DNA from: Fasciola hepatica
Lineage: Eukaryota > Platyhelminthes > Trematoda > Plagiorchiida > Fasciolidae
Length of the DNA stretch: 64,000 nt
Assembly: GCA_948099385.1 (NCBI GenBank)
Contig: CANUEZ040000020.1
Location: 12,107,501 to 12,171,500 of the forward strand
Reading direction: 5' to 3'
Part shown: piece after piece, positions 23,120 through 33,420 of the stretch
Numbering within the stretch: the first letter of the stretch is position 1
How the letters are laid out: every line of letters begins with the position of its first letter
Program-made: the position numbers and the translations under genes
The notes under the pieces: generated by a model
Databases searched by the model: none
Told to the model about the DNA's origin: nothing
What the model saw: the letters and a program-made list of their open reading frames with translations, nothing else

Positions 23120-25213
23120 AACGGCCTTAGTTCGCGGGGTGTACCTAGTGGCCTGTGGCGCAGAGGTAGTAGAGTTACAGTGTGAGGCCTCTTTCAGAGG
23201 CCAGGTCGGCGGAGACGAGCTCATTGGTGAGCAATATGGCATTGGGGACTGTTAAGTATGACTAAAGTGCGCGCCTAAAAGTGAACATTGAGGAGGCACT
23301 GCGTAAGCTAATGGGCAGCTTATTCCGGATTTTGGAATAGGCTGACAGAAAGAATCGGGACTTCAGACAGAGATTAGAATGAGGGACAGTGAGTGAGAGA
23401 AGGCACGGTGTCGGATCGGGTAGGAGCAGGGCGCAGCGAATGAGATGGGATAAGAGGTGTAGGCCAGGTTATGGATTAGCTTAAAGAGGAAAATCAGGTT
23501 GAGCCTTATGCGACGAATCCTTAGAGGCTCAATTTGTAGGAGCTCACAGCGCTGGTGGTGTGTTAAGGCTAGGGATACGCCCAACAGCCTTTTGGTGAAA
23601 GTAGCCTGAACCTACTCAAGAGATACAATAGAAGAACGTGGCCAGAGGCTGGAGGCAATGAGACAATATTCTAGGAGCGGTCTCGCGTGTGAGAGATACA
23701 GGGAGAGGCGACTGACCGGTATTAGGAAACACCGATTGATCAGGCCTAGGGCTAGCTTAGCCCTAGCGATTTGGAACGATGCCTGTTCTGAGAAGTTAAA
23801 GGAACAAGAGTAGCGTACGCCAAGATCGGTAACCATGGGGTGTGTGGGGATAGACAGGCCGTCCAGACAAATTTGGCCGGCTGGTACCGTGCACTTGTAT
23901 GGTAGGAGGAAGCTTTTCTCCGCAGAGAATTTCATGAACCACGAGATGCACCAAGCTTAGAGAACGAGTAAGTCATGCGATATGTTGCACAGAGTCACGG
24001 ATAGGTCACTAGGGAGGAAAGAGTGCAATATTTTTATATCGTCGGCAAAGAGGAAATGAGTGCCGTGTCGAATAGAAGAGAAAATGTCATTGATATAAAT
24101 AAGGATTAGTAATGGGCCTAGGACACTACCTTGGATGACGCCGCTAGTAATTGGTTTGGCAGAAGATAGGTGGCCGTCGACGAGCACGGCTTGTGATCTG
24201 TGAGAGAGATAGGAGGATAGCCAGGAAAGGAGAGGGTCAGTAATACCGAGAGATCGGATTTTGGCCAACAGATGAATATGGGGAACACGGTCAAAAGCCT
24301 TAGACATGTCGAGGTACAGGACAATTACAGAGTTGCCGGCGTCGGCAGCAGACGACAGGACATTTAGAAAGTCAAGCTGGCAGTAAGAGCAGGAACGGGA
24401 GTTCAAGAAACCATGCTGACCAGGGTTCAGCAGGTTGTTAGATAAGAGGTACTGGACAATGTTTTTGATAATTCTCTCCATAATTTTGCAGATTACTGGG
24501 GTGTGATTAATGGGCCGATAGTTACCTGGGTCGTGTAATACGCCCTTTTTGAAGCGCGGAACTATAACAGAGGATTTCCATTGAGGTGGGACGAAACTGT
24601 GAAGCATGGAGGTGGTATACATATTAAGTAACAATATAGGGAGGTCAGGACCACCGAAACGGAGGAGGGCCGGTGGGAGATCACCTGGTCCCGGTTTCGA
24701 GGAAGGTTTAATGGAGGAAACTGGTTTTTCAATTTCTAGATGGGTGAAGGGAATCGATGAAAGAGAGGCAGAGGTGCAGGGGTGGATTGTAGGAGGGGGA
24801 ATACCAGGACAGCTTATAAGGGAGGAAGAAAATTGCTCATTGAAGGCCTCAGAAATAGATGCTGGAGTATTAGCGGTAGATGGGCCACAGATGAGGAACT
24901 TGGACGAGGTATGATTAGATTGATTGGACCTTTTACTAAGCAGGTTGGACAGGTAGCCAGTTTTGCTTGGGTGTGCTGGGGTGATGGCCTCTTGCCTTCT
25001 CAGATGCGAATCGACCATGCAACACAGCTTCAGTTGTAGCTGGTTTATGCGCAGAAGAATTGTAAAGTCGCGTGATTTAGCGAAGGTAAGTTGCAGCTTA
25101 GACAGCTTACGCTCTAAAAGTGACAGGGGTGATCTGCTGGATTTGGGGCGTGGATCGGCACATGGGTTGGCGGTATTTAGGCATTGTAGGAGGTTGGAGT
25201 AGAGAGAGTTCAT
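23120..25213 (-). pseudogene. CR1-B reverse transcriptase
   Basis: Frame 25,213-23,957 (418 codons) holds most of the RT. In order: N-terminal linker; KPGPGDLPPALLRF; SSVIVPRFKKG; NYRPINHTPVICKIMERII; HGFLNSRSC; motif A LYLDMSKAFDRVPH with its catalytic Asp; SGVIQGSVLGPLLILIYIND (motif B); and motif C FLFADDIKIL with both aspartates. A frame change near 23,950 leads into 23,935-23,612 (thumb: TDLGVRYSCSFNFSEQ, LEYCLIASSLW) and then 23,584-23,363 (LLQIEPLRIRRIRLNLIFLFKLI). The core looks catalytically intact, but the frameshifts split the C-terminal part. Confidence 0.88.
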
Positions 25214-25249
25214 AACAGTGAGGGGATCGGATGAAAGATAAAATGTGTC

Positions 25250-26398
25250 CTAGTTAAGGGAGCGGATTATCATTGGCACTAGGGGCCAGTTGCGGGAATG
25301 GCAGGAAGTCAGAACAGGGGGAGAGGATTGCATCGGATGAAAACAGCTGAACTTGCACCTGACAATACGGTGGTCACTACCCGGGAAGTGATCAGTAGTC
25401 TGGGTGGTCATATCAGGAACACCAATGGAGAATACTAGGTCCAAGATATTGTTCCCCCTAGTAGGGCAGGAGACATGTTGGGTCCATCCACCAAGACGGA
25501 CACAAGAAAGGGAGGTGAAGAGGGCGGGAGGGCTAGTATAGGAGGACCAGCAAATTGAAGGAAAGTTAAAGTCACCCGCAATAACTTTTGCACTGGCAGG
25601 GTAGTCAAGAGCAGCATTAAAGACATCCCCGGCAGAGTCGATTTTTGCAGGCTCCAGCCCCGGGGGGACGTAGACGCAGCCAAGGAGGAGGTTCTGGCCG
25701 GAGGCGTGAGTGGATAGCCATAACGAATCCTCAATGAGGAGAAGAAAGGGGTGGTCGATAACACTAGCGTGGATAGTGCATTTGAAAAAGGCTAAACAGC
25801 CCCCTCCACGCGTGAACCGAAGGGCGTTCGAGAAGCATTGATACCCAGCTATGCAAACAAGGTCAAGCGAAGCATCATCTGACAGCCAGGATTCAGTTAC
25901 TAGTATAATGTCAGCGTTTGACGTAAATGCCAAATGTCGCAGGTGCGATATTTTCCTAGTTATTGAGCGAGCGTTAATAAGAACTAGTAGGAATGAGTTC
26001 AGTGTCGGTGTGCTTAAAGCATGGATGCCAGGTGCAAGACTATTGGGATCGCTGTGGCGGTAGGAGTTGTGTCCCAGTGGGGATAGAGCTTCAGTGGAAG
26101 GGGGAGGGCAGGCCATGTTGGGTCGGGAACGGAAAGTAGGAGTAGCGTTAGCATTAGGCGCAGCCGATCGCTGTGAGTGATCAATACGGTGGGTGTGCAT
26201 CACACCGCTGATGTGGGCCGGAGGGGTGTCACACGGTGCAGGGGGAGGGGGCACCATACGGCAAGGTGAGAGGTTAAGAATATCTGTCGAAGCGGGGTGG
26301 ACAGGGAGGAGTGCGTGGTGTAAGGTGCTAAGTGGCATGACATCGAGTGGGGAGCGATCAGTGATATGAGTCTGTGAAAGTTTATGGATATGGTCCAT
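25250..26398 (-). CDS. CR1-B endonuclease domain of ORF2
   Basis: A 382-codon frame. The first ~130 residues are proline/histidine-rich and low in complexity. The nuclease domain starts near residue 136 with LVLINARSITRKISHL and shows: VTESWLSDDA (catalytic Glu), RGGGCLAFFK, GCVYVPPG, AGDFNFPSICW (GDFN), NNILDLVFSIG and GSDHRIVRCKF (SDH). These are the EEP-fold residues used to nick target DNA. A stop at the 3' end separates it from the RT frame starting at 25,213, so the ORF2 polyprotein is broken between the two enzymes. Confidence 0.88.
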   Translation of the reverse strand: MDHIHKLSQTHITDRSPLDVMPLSTLHHALLPVHPASTDILNLSPCRMVPPPPAPCDTPPAHISGVMHTHRIDHSQRSAAPNANATPTFRSRPNMACPPPSTEALSPLGHNSYRHSDPNSLAPGIHALSTPTLNSFLLVLINARSITRKISHLRHLAFTSNADIILVTESWLSDDASLDLVCIAGYQCFSNALRFTRGGGCLAFFKCTIHASVIDHPFLLLIEDSLWLSTHASGQNLLLGCVYVPPGLEPAKIDSAGDVFNAALDYPASAKVIAGDFNFPSICWSSYTSPPALFTSLSCVRLGGWTQHVSCPTRGNNILDLVFSIGVPDMTTQTTDHFPGSDHRIVRCKFSCFHPMQSSPPVLTSCHSRNWPLVPMIIRSLN

Positions 26399-27429
26399 AG
26401 GGCGACTAGAAATATGGCCACGGGTGCGGAGGGCGCCGGTCAGGAAAAAAACGAGATCTTGACTGCAGGTAACCTGCCTGTTGTGTAGAGTCAGTATAAG
26501 GCCGACAGGTCGGTGAGGGTGAAGGCATGTGAGTGAGTAACCGGGAAGTAGTGTGGGGTGGGGGTGGGAAGGGAGTGGCGAAATTCGGAAAGATTTGGAG
26601 GCTCATGATGGGCATGGGAGCCGGTAAGTGGGGAGGTGGGGCGAGGAGGAGGGATACAGGTACGAACCTAGAGTATCTGCTAGGGTATGTACGTGGTACT
26701 TCAGGGTTAGATGAGGGTTGGTGGAGGTGAGCAGGGGGAACAGTGGAGACATGCTGGAGCTATAGTATGGAGGGTTGGTGTCTGGGGGGCAGGGAGGGAT
26801 ATAGGGTAGCAACGGAGATGGAGGATTGGTGTGACCCATGCAATCAGAGAGAGGGAAAGACAGTGGAAGGGGGTGCGAGGCAATGGAAGGTTGAGTGGCA
26901 CTGGCAAGGCCATGAAGGTCACTCCTGCATAAAGGGACGATGGCGTTAGACGAATCCGGATGGTGGCCCAGTTGGTTATCACCTGGAGGATCCGAGAGTA
27001 CACTATAAGCAGAAGCCGATTGAGAGTGGGGGGTAATGGGTGGGGTGGTTAGTTGGGCAAGTGCGGACCTGGTAGGAGTACCAGGTAGGCTTATGGGGGG
27101 ATTAGAGCGGCACTTGTGAGGATAGAAACGAAGTGTTGCGGCTGAGCTAGCAGCTGGTGGGTAGTTGGTAGAGTCGTTAGAGCGAGAGCGGCGGGTGAGA
27201 AAACTTGTCAACGGCTTGGAGGACAGATTGGAAGTGGTACGGTGGGGGCTGATGGTTGTACCAGGGTCTTGTCTTGGCTCAGAGACTATGACAGGGGAGC
27301 GCGGCTTTAATACTGAAGTGGAGTGCCGCTTGGGGCCTGTGGTCGGGGAGCGAGAGCTACTGCTAGTAGAGGCTACTGGGGGAGATGGTAAAAAAGGCGT
27401 TTGTGTGGAAGCGGAAGCGGGGGTGGGGA

Positions 27430-28100
27430 GTTAGACATATCTAAGTCGACAGTTTGCAGGCAGGCAGGGTGAGGCGCTGGTCTCGCCCTTGACTTCTTGA
27501 CAGAGGGGCATTGGGTAACCTTCATGTCGGTTACAGTGGGGTCAGCCTGCATGGGCAAGTCGGAGTTACTTCTCAGCGAGCGAAGTATTTCTCGTTGGAG
27601 GGGGGTTTTTATCAGAGAATATCTTGATGTCCTTATACGGCAAAAGGGCAGCAATTTTCGACTTGTTGCTAATAAACTCTGTAGCTGTTAGGTCGTCCGT
27701 GAATTGGAATAGCAGGGGACAACTATGTCGCGGGGACTTTTTACGCAGCCTCCTGCAATGGCATCTATAGTGAGCCATGTTGCACGAACTTAATGTGTTG
27801 TGTTTGGCCAAGGAAAGTGGTAAGCGGTCTGGAACATTAAAAACCACAGCGTTCTTGGAGTTGGCAACGCGGTGGTATATTTCAGTAGACAAGGAGTCTA
27901 GGAGGTGTCCCACGGAAACCAAGTTCTTGGGCTGCGTAGCGGCTACAGGGTCAAGGAGAGTAGCCAGGGGTGAAACCTTTGAAGGGATATCCCCAATCAG
28001 CTCGTCCTTGTTACTAAGTTCGACGAAACTCTGCTTAAGGCCATTAGGACTATTAGAAGCTTCGCCGTAGACGTTAACGAGGGTGACAGAGCACGGCCTG
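27430..28100 (-). pseudogene. CR1-B ORF1-like protein remnant
   Basis: Frame 27,922-27,566 encodes KNAVVFNVPDRLPLSLAK and FQFTDDLTATEFISNKSKI, resembling the RRM-like single-strand nucleic-acid binding region of LINE ORF1 proteins. Reading further upstream in another frame (about 28,090-27,930), NGLKQSFVELSNKDELIGDI could be the preceding coiled coil. Downstream, 27,654-27,373 is basic and then proline-rich, and proline/serine-rich frames continue to 26,603. No zinc finger is seen. The two-frame arrangement suggests one or more frameshifts. Confidence 0.6.
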
Positions 28101-28511
28101 GTTTTTGGGAGGGGATGGTGTGTTTTGATTTGCCAGCACTAGCGATACGGATTTTCCGAGTACTGGTTGGGGACCGGGATGGCATGATAAGTTGGAATAT
28201 ATGACGGAGGTATAAAGGTAGAAGGAAATCGGTCAACTAGACAGACAAGCCAAAGGTCTGAGCAGACCAGGAGTGTGCCTGGGTGCTATGTGCGCAAAGG
28301 TCTAGATGAGACCTATGCAGCAATGTGGTACGGGCAGTGAGCTATATGACCCGCTATATATACAATTGGGATTAGGAGACTTGGGACGATGAGGAATAGT
28401 GAGATGGAAGAAATTTTGCTGTGTGGTGTGCACAGGTTGAACCCCACAGGATACGGTAGGTACTTAACTGTTGCTTGGATCGCAACAGCAGGTTTTGCGG
28501 GAGAGTATATT

Positions 28512-28525
28512 CCCAATCAGCACAA
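28512..28525 (+). repeat. Left terminal inverted repeat of CACTA element
   Basis: CCCAATCAGCACAA, the inverted match of 32,765-32,778 with a single A/G difference. Followed by C-rich subterminal motifs of the GACCCC type up to about 28,605. Confidence 0.65.
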
Positions 28526-28614
28526 TGGTCCCCAAATAGTCAAGAAATAGTCCCTAGGTCGACCCCGTTTGATCCCCAAAACGACCCCAAAGTGACCCCA
28601 CTGAAACAAAAAAG

Positions 28615-28645
28615 GGTCGGTTTGGGGGCGTTTTTCGGCCGACCA
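28615..28645 (+). repeat. Subterminal repeat shared by both ends
   Basis: GGTTTGGGGGCGTTTTTCG at about 28,619-28,637 recurs as CGTTTGGGGGCGTTTTTTCG at 32,740-32,759 in the same orientation. GACCCC-type motifs at 28,561-28,605 are reverse-complement variants of it. CACTA-type elements usually carry arrays of short subterminal motifs that bind the transposase; that role here is inference. Confidence 0.55.
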
Positions 28646-29244
28646 CGCAAAAAACCCTCCGATATTTGTGTACCTTCTGCATTACAATATAAACTCAATT
28701 TCCCGTACCTATTTTTATAGCACTACACAAACGACCCCAGAACGAACGATACTAGTCCGGTGCGTCAAATAACTATACGGAAACGTCCCATTTCATCGCT
28801 CTCATTTCTCACTTCCCAAGGTACCTTTACCACTTTCGAAATCACTTCCTTGACAGTAACTACGAGCTGCATTTCCATTACTTATTTCGGAAGAAAAAGA
28901 ACAATACTTTTGACGCAAGAAACATGTATTGGTGGGTAAATTTTACAGTGGCAGAAGGGATTCACAATATCTACCGAGTTTTTTCGTTCGTACTCGTTAG
29001 TCGCATGAGAACTGTTCGCTGGAATTGCTGTTTTCCAATGCCTGAAATAGGAAGAGAGACATTTTAAATTAATCTCTTATTGTAAAACAAAGTGCAGTGA
29101 GCAAAACTTTAACATCTTTATGAACTAGGAATCGAAACACTTTTACTGGGAATATGAAAATCGTTGAGGCAGAAACTGGAATCTCTTGCTGTATGGAAAT
29201 GGAAAATATCGCAATAGATGCGTAGCTTGATATAAGATAACGCC

Positions 29245-29566
29245 TTAGGAAATATATCGTAAATAGAAGTCACTCACGTCGTACGTATTGCACTGAATGC
29301 CGACTTCGCGATACAGTTCATACCGACTCTCTTGATGACTAGCTCTACTCCTTTGTAAGCAGCGACGCATTTTCTCTCGGATGAGCTGCGTTGTGGCTCC
29401 AGGATAGTTCTTCCGGCACACAGCCTCTGTAGCAATATGAATCCAAAATCTCATACTCACCTATCACAAGAGAACAAACTTTTGTTCCCGCCAAGGCAGG
29501 TCTTCCGTGTGCACCCTTCATGTTTACCTGCGCGAGAACTTTTATCGTCATTAGCTGACGCATCAT
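29245..29566 (-). CDS. DUF4806-like protein, second gene of CACTA element
   Basis: Two coding pieces flank a 34-nt intron. The first (29,566-29,461) encodes MMRQLMTIKVLAQVNMKGAH and runs to KVCSLVI. The second (from 29,426) gives EAVCRKNYPGATTQ and then REKMRRCLQRSRASHQE. Together this follows the DUF4806 pattern: a Leu-rich helix, a ..KG..GK.a/f segment, a hydrophobic strand and helix with AV.kn.P.AT, and a closing basic helix. Function of the domain is unknown. It lies downstream of the transposase on the same strand; the last frame ends at 29,245 and a GTGAGT inside it (about 29,275) may mark another intron. Upstream residues are unclear. Confidence 0.6.
29427..29460 (-). other. 34-nt GT-AG intron in the DUF4806-like gene
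   Basis: On the minus strand it begins GTGAGTATGAG and ends TTGCTACAG. Removing it joins ...SLVI to EAVCRKN in one frame and restores continuous similarity to the domain; leaving it in inserts unrelated residues. Very short introns are known in flatworm genes. Confidence 0.65.
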
Positions 29567-29807
29567 ATCCCTTCCTGAGCAATCTCCAAAGTTGGTACCG
29601 AAACATTCTGCAAAAATGTGACCTGAATAATAGAAAAAAAGGACTATCTCTCACCACTTGCTCGTAGTAGCTGTCATTTTTCAAGCGTGCTCTGACCCCA
29701 CCATCCAGAGGTCATTAACAACAGCAACCGTGTTTTCTTCCACAAACTCCACTACTGTGAACATCTAAAATGTAAAGGTTTGTCACAGTCTATTATACTT
29801 ACTACCT

Positions 29808-31580
29808 TTATGAACGCCAGCTATGCACAATAGGATAAAATACCAGGTGTTCGCGGTGTGGAATCAATAGCCCTTTACACCGTATGTCGTTACAGTTACA
29901 GGAGCGAATTTCCTCAGATGGCTGTTCACAAAGGTATATGTTGAGATTCACAGACGAAATGGGATTAGTGAAAAAATTTCCATTCATTCTGAAATAACGG
30001 TACTTCACAGTGTTGTCACTGATGTCAACGATTATCGCCGGTTGGTTATCAATCAGAACACAGTTGTTCGGCGGTTCCGAGGCACAAACCGTGTTCTGCA
30101 GACGGAACGTCTTCCCATGCAGCCCACGTTTGGTGACAGAAGAAGATAGAGTGTCATCCCAAAATTGAATGTTGGCATGCATTATCGCTTCCGTAGAACG
30201 TTTCATTGTCCTACGAAAAATTTGTTCCGCTACCATGTTTCGACTGGTGACACACTGCCTTATAGTTTGCATATATGACTCGAAGGGAAACGCCGAGAAT
30301 GAATCCAAAGAGCCGAGAATCCTCACATCTTCACATATATGCACCCAAGGGTGGACATTGAAAGCCGCCTCAGTCTCACCGTACAACTTCACGAAGTCCT
30401 GCACCATCAAGCAGCAGTGATTGTGGATAAAGTCTACGTAGTGAGAACGCCACTTATCGCTGCACAGTATGTAGGCACAAATCGAGAAGCTGAGAAAGTT
30501 GGAGTAGTTCTCAACAGGCAGCACATCTTTCATAACAACCGGTCCGATGTACAGCAAGAACTGCCTGCACTCGGATGCCTTCCAGTACTCTAGCTCACCC
30601 AGCGTTCGGCAAACTCGTGGAAACTCACAAGGAATACATTTTTGAACTATCCGAAAATGTTCGTTCAGGCGTGCCAATGACTGAGCCGATAGCAGAGCTC
30701 TCCTTGGTTTGCCAAACTGACGCCATACAAGAAGGGTTCGCTTCATTATCCCAAGTCATAACATGTGCATGTAGTCCGTTGGGAACGTGTTTATCATATC
30801 AATTGACAAACTCTCGAAGGGTGAATCCCCGGTGTGGTGGTCCGGTTGTCTTCGGCAACGGTAGTCAACGTCAGTCCTTGCTTTTCCTGGGTTGCCTAAG
30901 AACACCAGTTGTCTACCAATGCTACTGCCTCGTTGTGTACACTGTGGGCAACTGAAATAGCCACTATGATACTTTATTTGTTTTACCAAGGCTTTAGCTG
31001 GGGCATCAGCTATTACGCTAGACAAAACTACACGGAAACTCCTGCATGCACTTCGAACATAAATGCCCTGAGTGAACAGAGATTTCAGTTATCGAACGCA
31101 GTATTCCGAGTTTTCCATCACATTTGCAGGTTTCGTCATCCCACAGTAGAGACCCACCATAAACACCCGTGACAACGGTTTGAGCACACGGCCTAGAATA
31201 GGTCACAGCTGCTGAGATGACCCACGAAACAAAGTCAGGCCGTCTACATGCAACTGAATAGCAATCTCATCGGTTGTGTGCATTGCACTGGAATCCATTG
31301 CACGCTGCAAACATTCGTCGAGCCCAAAGTGCACGTATTTACCGTTACCTACGGACTTCTTTGGGGTTTGACGTGGTGATCAGAACAACGTTCGCGGATC
31401 TGTCGGCAAATCCGGGAGAACCTGCCTGAATGCACGAAGCATGGTTCTCACATTCGCCATCGAGAGACGCATTTGTATGGCTGTCTGTCGTGCAACAGAA
31501 CGTGCCGAAGGTCCTGGAATTAAGTCTGAATTAATGGGTGGAGTAAGTAGACTCAACAACGAACCGTCTTCCTTCACATT
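29808..31580 (-). pseudogene. CACTA-type transposase, one nonsense codon in core
   Basis: Cuts and joins the transposon ends. Reading the minus strand, 31,577-31,380 gives RAFRQVLPDLPTDPRTLF. Next, across short frames to 31,030, come HFGLDECLQRAMDS, QLHVDGLTLFRGS and PILGRVLKPLSRVF. Frame 31,025-30,756 continues with SGYFSCPQCTQRG and ends at DYMHML. After a single in-frame TGA (30,758-30,756) the same frame resumes with LGIMKRTLLVW and runs 312 codons to 29,808, including NYSNFLSFSICAYIL and a C-terminal Cys-containing segment. This order fits animal EnSpm/CACTA transposases. Short introns could explain some of the upstream frame changes. Confidence 0.8.
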
Positions 31581-31912
31581 TGTGCTCTCCGCAGGGATTT
31601 CTGGGATGCCGTCTTTTAATAAAGGTATATGCTTTGAGTGGTCAAGTTACCTGAGGCGTGAAAAGTATGTGCAAAACACGAGTTCTCCTCGTCTTCACTG
31701 GCTTGTAAGTTATGTGCATCATCTCCAGCGTTCCTTAATATCTTACTAGAAGAATACTTCGAATAGAGTACCCATAAAAGCTTGTAGAAATGTCCGGTGC
31801 ACCGACATCGGTCGGCTGATGGAGAGCATTAGGCTCAACCTCGCAGTCCGCATTTGTTGCCCCGGATGATGACATCCTCACCAAATCATCTGGTTTATAT
31901 GGCCACTATGGT

Positions 31913-32095
31913 TCACAAAGCGTGGAAATCATTACCATTTACAGCGTTTAACCAATTGTCAATATCCGAGGCATTCAAAGATTCCATTGTGGCATAAGCG
32001 GCTCTGACTGAAGCCTTCTGACGTCGCCAGATGGTAGTTCTCGAGCACCCAGGAAGTGACACTTGCTTACGGCGGTGTCGTCTCATTTTGTGCAA
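31913..32095 (-). CDS. Putative N-terminal exon of the CACTA transposase
   Basis: A 60-codon frame starting MHKMRRHRRKQVSLPGCSRT, with CSRTTIWRRQK resembling a helix-turn-helix-like DNA-binding start. It lies upstream of the transposase core on the same strand, about 330 bp before the next recognisable block. It ends near 31,913. Exon status is inferred from position and from its basic composition; no splice junction was proved. Confidence 0.45.
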   Translation of the reverse strand: MHKMRRHRRKQVSLPGCSRTTIWRRQKASVRAAYATMESLNASDIDNWLNAVNGNDFHAL

Positions 32096-32764
32096 TGATA
32101 GTTACTAGATATGGTTCGAATTTAAAGGGCATATAGCAGTACATAAAGCGTATCTTGTGAATAATTGCAAAAATCTACTAGTCACGTGAAAAACTTAGTA
32201 CCTTCCATCAAACATGACAACGAATACAGCCATACCGTTAATTAGTCAATACTGAGTTAATAAGGAATAGACGGACACTGCAGTAGACATTAAACATGTA
32301 GGCGATTTTCATTGACTGAAATAACAGCATAAACGTGACACAAAACGTCGTTATTGACGAAAGTGAAGACTCGGTACAGGACGACTTACGGCTAGCGTGT
32401 AACCTTCGACGGATCACGTGACAGAATGGCGCACCTCAGTAAAACAAAAAAAGCGAAAAACGTCAGTGACGGTGTTTCATGAAGAAGCATGCTCGAATTG
32501 TCGAAAAAAAGAAAAGTACTCATTTGTAGTGGTACATTTGGGTACTTACATGATTGAAAAATCAAGACAATCACCAGGAAATGATAAAAAGCAGCGAAAC
32601 AATAAAGTGCGCATATCTCCAAAACCATGACGTTTATGGGGATAAAACTTCGCAGTTGGCAATTTCAGGGCTCACTGGTACAATTGCCCAACTTATTTAT
32701 CATCAAAATGGGATTTTGAAGAACAGTCCCGGAGGGTACCGTTTGGGGGCGTTTTTTCGACCCC

Positions 32765-32778
32765 TTGTGCTGACTGGG
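32765..32778 (+). repeat. Right terminal inverted repeat of CACTA element
   Basis: TTGTGCTGACTGGG, the inverted match of 28,512-28,525. Immediately inside it lies GTTTGGGGGCGTTTTTTCGACCCC (start 32,741), which is also present in direct orientation near the left end (28,620). Confidence 0.65.
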
Positions 32779-33420
32779 TTGTAAGTATGGGGTTGATGGA
32801 CCGGGTGGAACGAAAGTGCGCTCTTATGGCAAAAAAACAAATGAATAGAGGCACAGCGGGACAGAAACTTCAAAAGGTGCACCGGTGGATGCGTAGCGAA
32901 AATAAGGTGGGAGTTGGGCTATAGCGATTGGATGTAAAAACGCTAGATAGATCTTACTGTGGCGAGAATCAGGGGGGATTTGCTAGATAAGTCATGTAGA
33001 ATGTAATTAAATGGAATTAGAGCGGTTAATAATCAATATAGTCTATAATTCTAACTCGCTATAAGTACTAGCGTCTGCACGGTGGTGTGCCGCAGTTGTT
33101 TACACAACTAGGTCACGGTTTCAGGTTACTAGGTGTATATAATAGCGTGGACACAGCTACAAGTCTAAACAGTGTTATAAGCAAAAAAAGAAAACGAGAC
33201 AACCTGAATTTCACGCGGACACAGCGCGTAGAGTAAAAGCATGTCCTAATGCCTACGGTAACTACGTCCAGTCCGAGGCTACGTACGTAGTGAGCGAAAA
33301 CTGAGTGCAGTAGACGGGCGCCTACCAGTAAGCGCAGACTCCGAAGAATTCCTTTGAACGTGTGCACAGATGAGACACCCCAACCTCCGGTGAGTGCCCA
33401 GCGGTTTGAATTCATATTGC
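32779..33420. other. No recognisable gene
   Basis: Spacer between the CACTA element and the Penelope-like element. A 100-codon minus-strand frame (33,415-33,113) is Leu/Arg-rich with no recognisable domain; its position next to the Penelope-like 3' end makes it possible that it belongs to that or an older copy. Confidence 0.4.

Larger units (their letters stand above)
20627..28480 (-). mobile_element. CR1-B non-LTR retrotransposon, long copy
   Basis: Minus-strand LINE with ORF1 (about 28,100-27,430), a proline/serine-rich stretch, endonuclease (26,398-25,250), RT (25,213 to about 23,120) and a ~2.5-kb 3' untranslated region ending in AAATAAACC(ATT)n at 20,650-20,627. The 5' end is uncertain: an EnSpm/CACTA element begins at 28,512 and may lie inside its 5' UTR. 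Longest continuous frames are 418 and 382 codons, better than most elements here. It ends inside CR1-C, so it probably inserted there. Confidence 0.82.
28512..32778 (-). mobile_element. EnSpm/CACTA-type DNA transposon
   Basis: A 4.27-kb element bounded by 14-bp terminal inverted repeats: CCCAATCAGCACAA at 28,512-28,525 and TTGTGCTGACTGGG at 32,765-32,778, with one mismatch. A TT dinucleotide flanks both sides (28,510-28,511 and 32,779-32,780), a possible 2-bp target duplication. Inside on the minus strand are a CACTA-type transposase (32,095 to 29,808) and a DUF4806-like gene (29,566-29,245). Both ends carry subterminal GGTTTGGGGGCGTTTTT / GACCCC repeats. The ends are my reading of the sequence; transposase class is from family resemblance. 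Confidence 0.75.

Noticed and set aside
23148..23220. tRNA-like phrase TGGCGCAGAGGTAGTAGAG
   Set aside because: A D-arm-like match only; no B box and no foldable acceptor stem.
24606..24914. 102-codon plus-strand frame rich in Gly and Arg
   Set aside because: Antisense shadow of the CR1-B reverse transcriptase.
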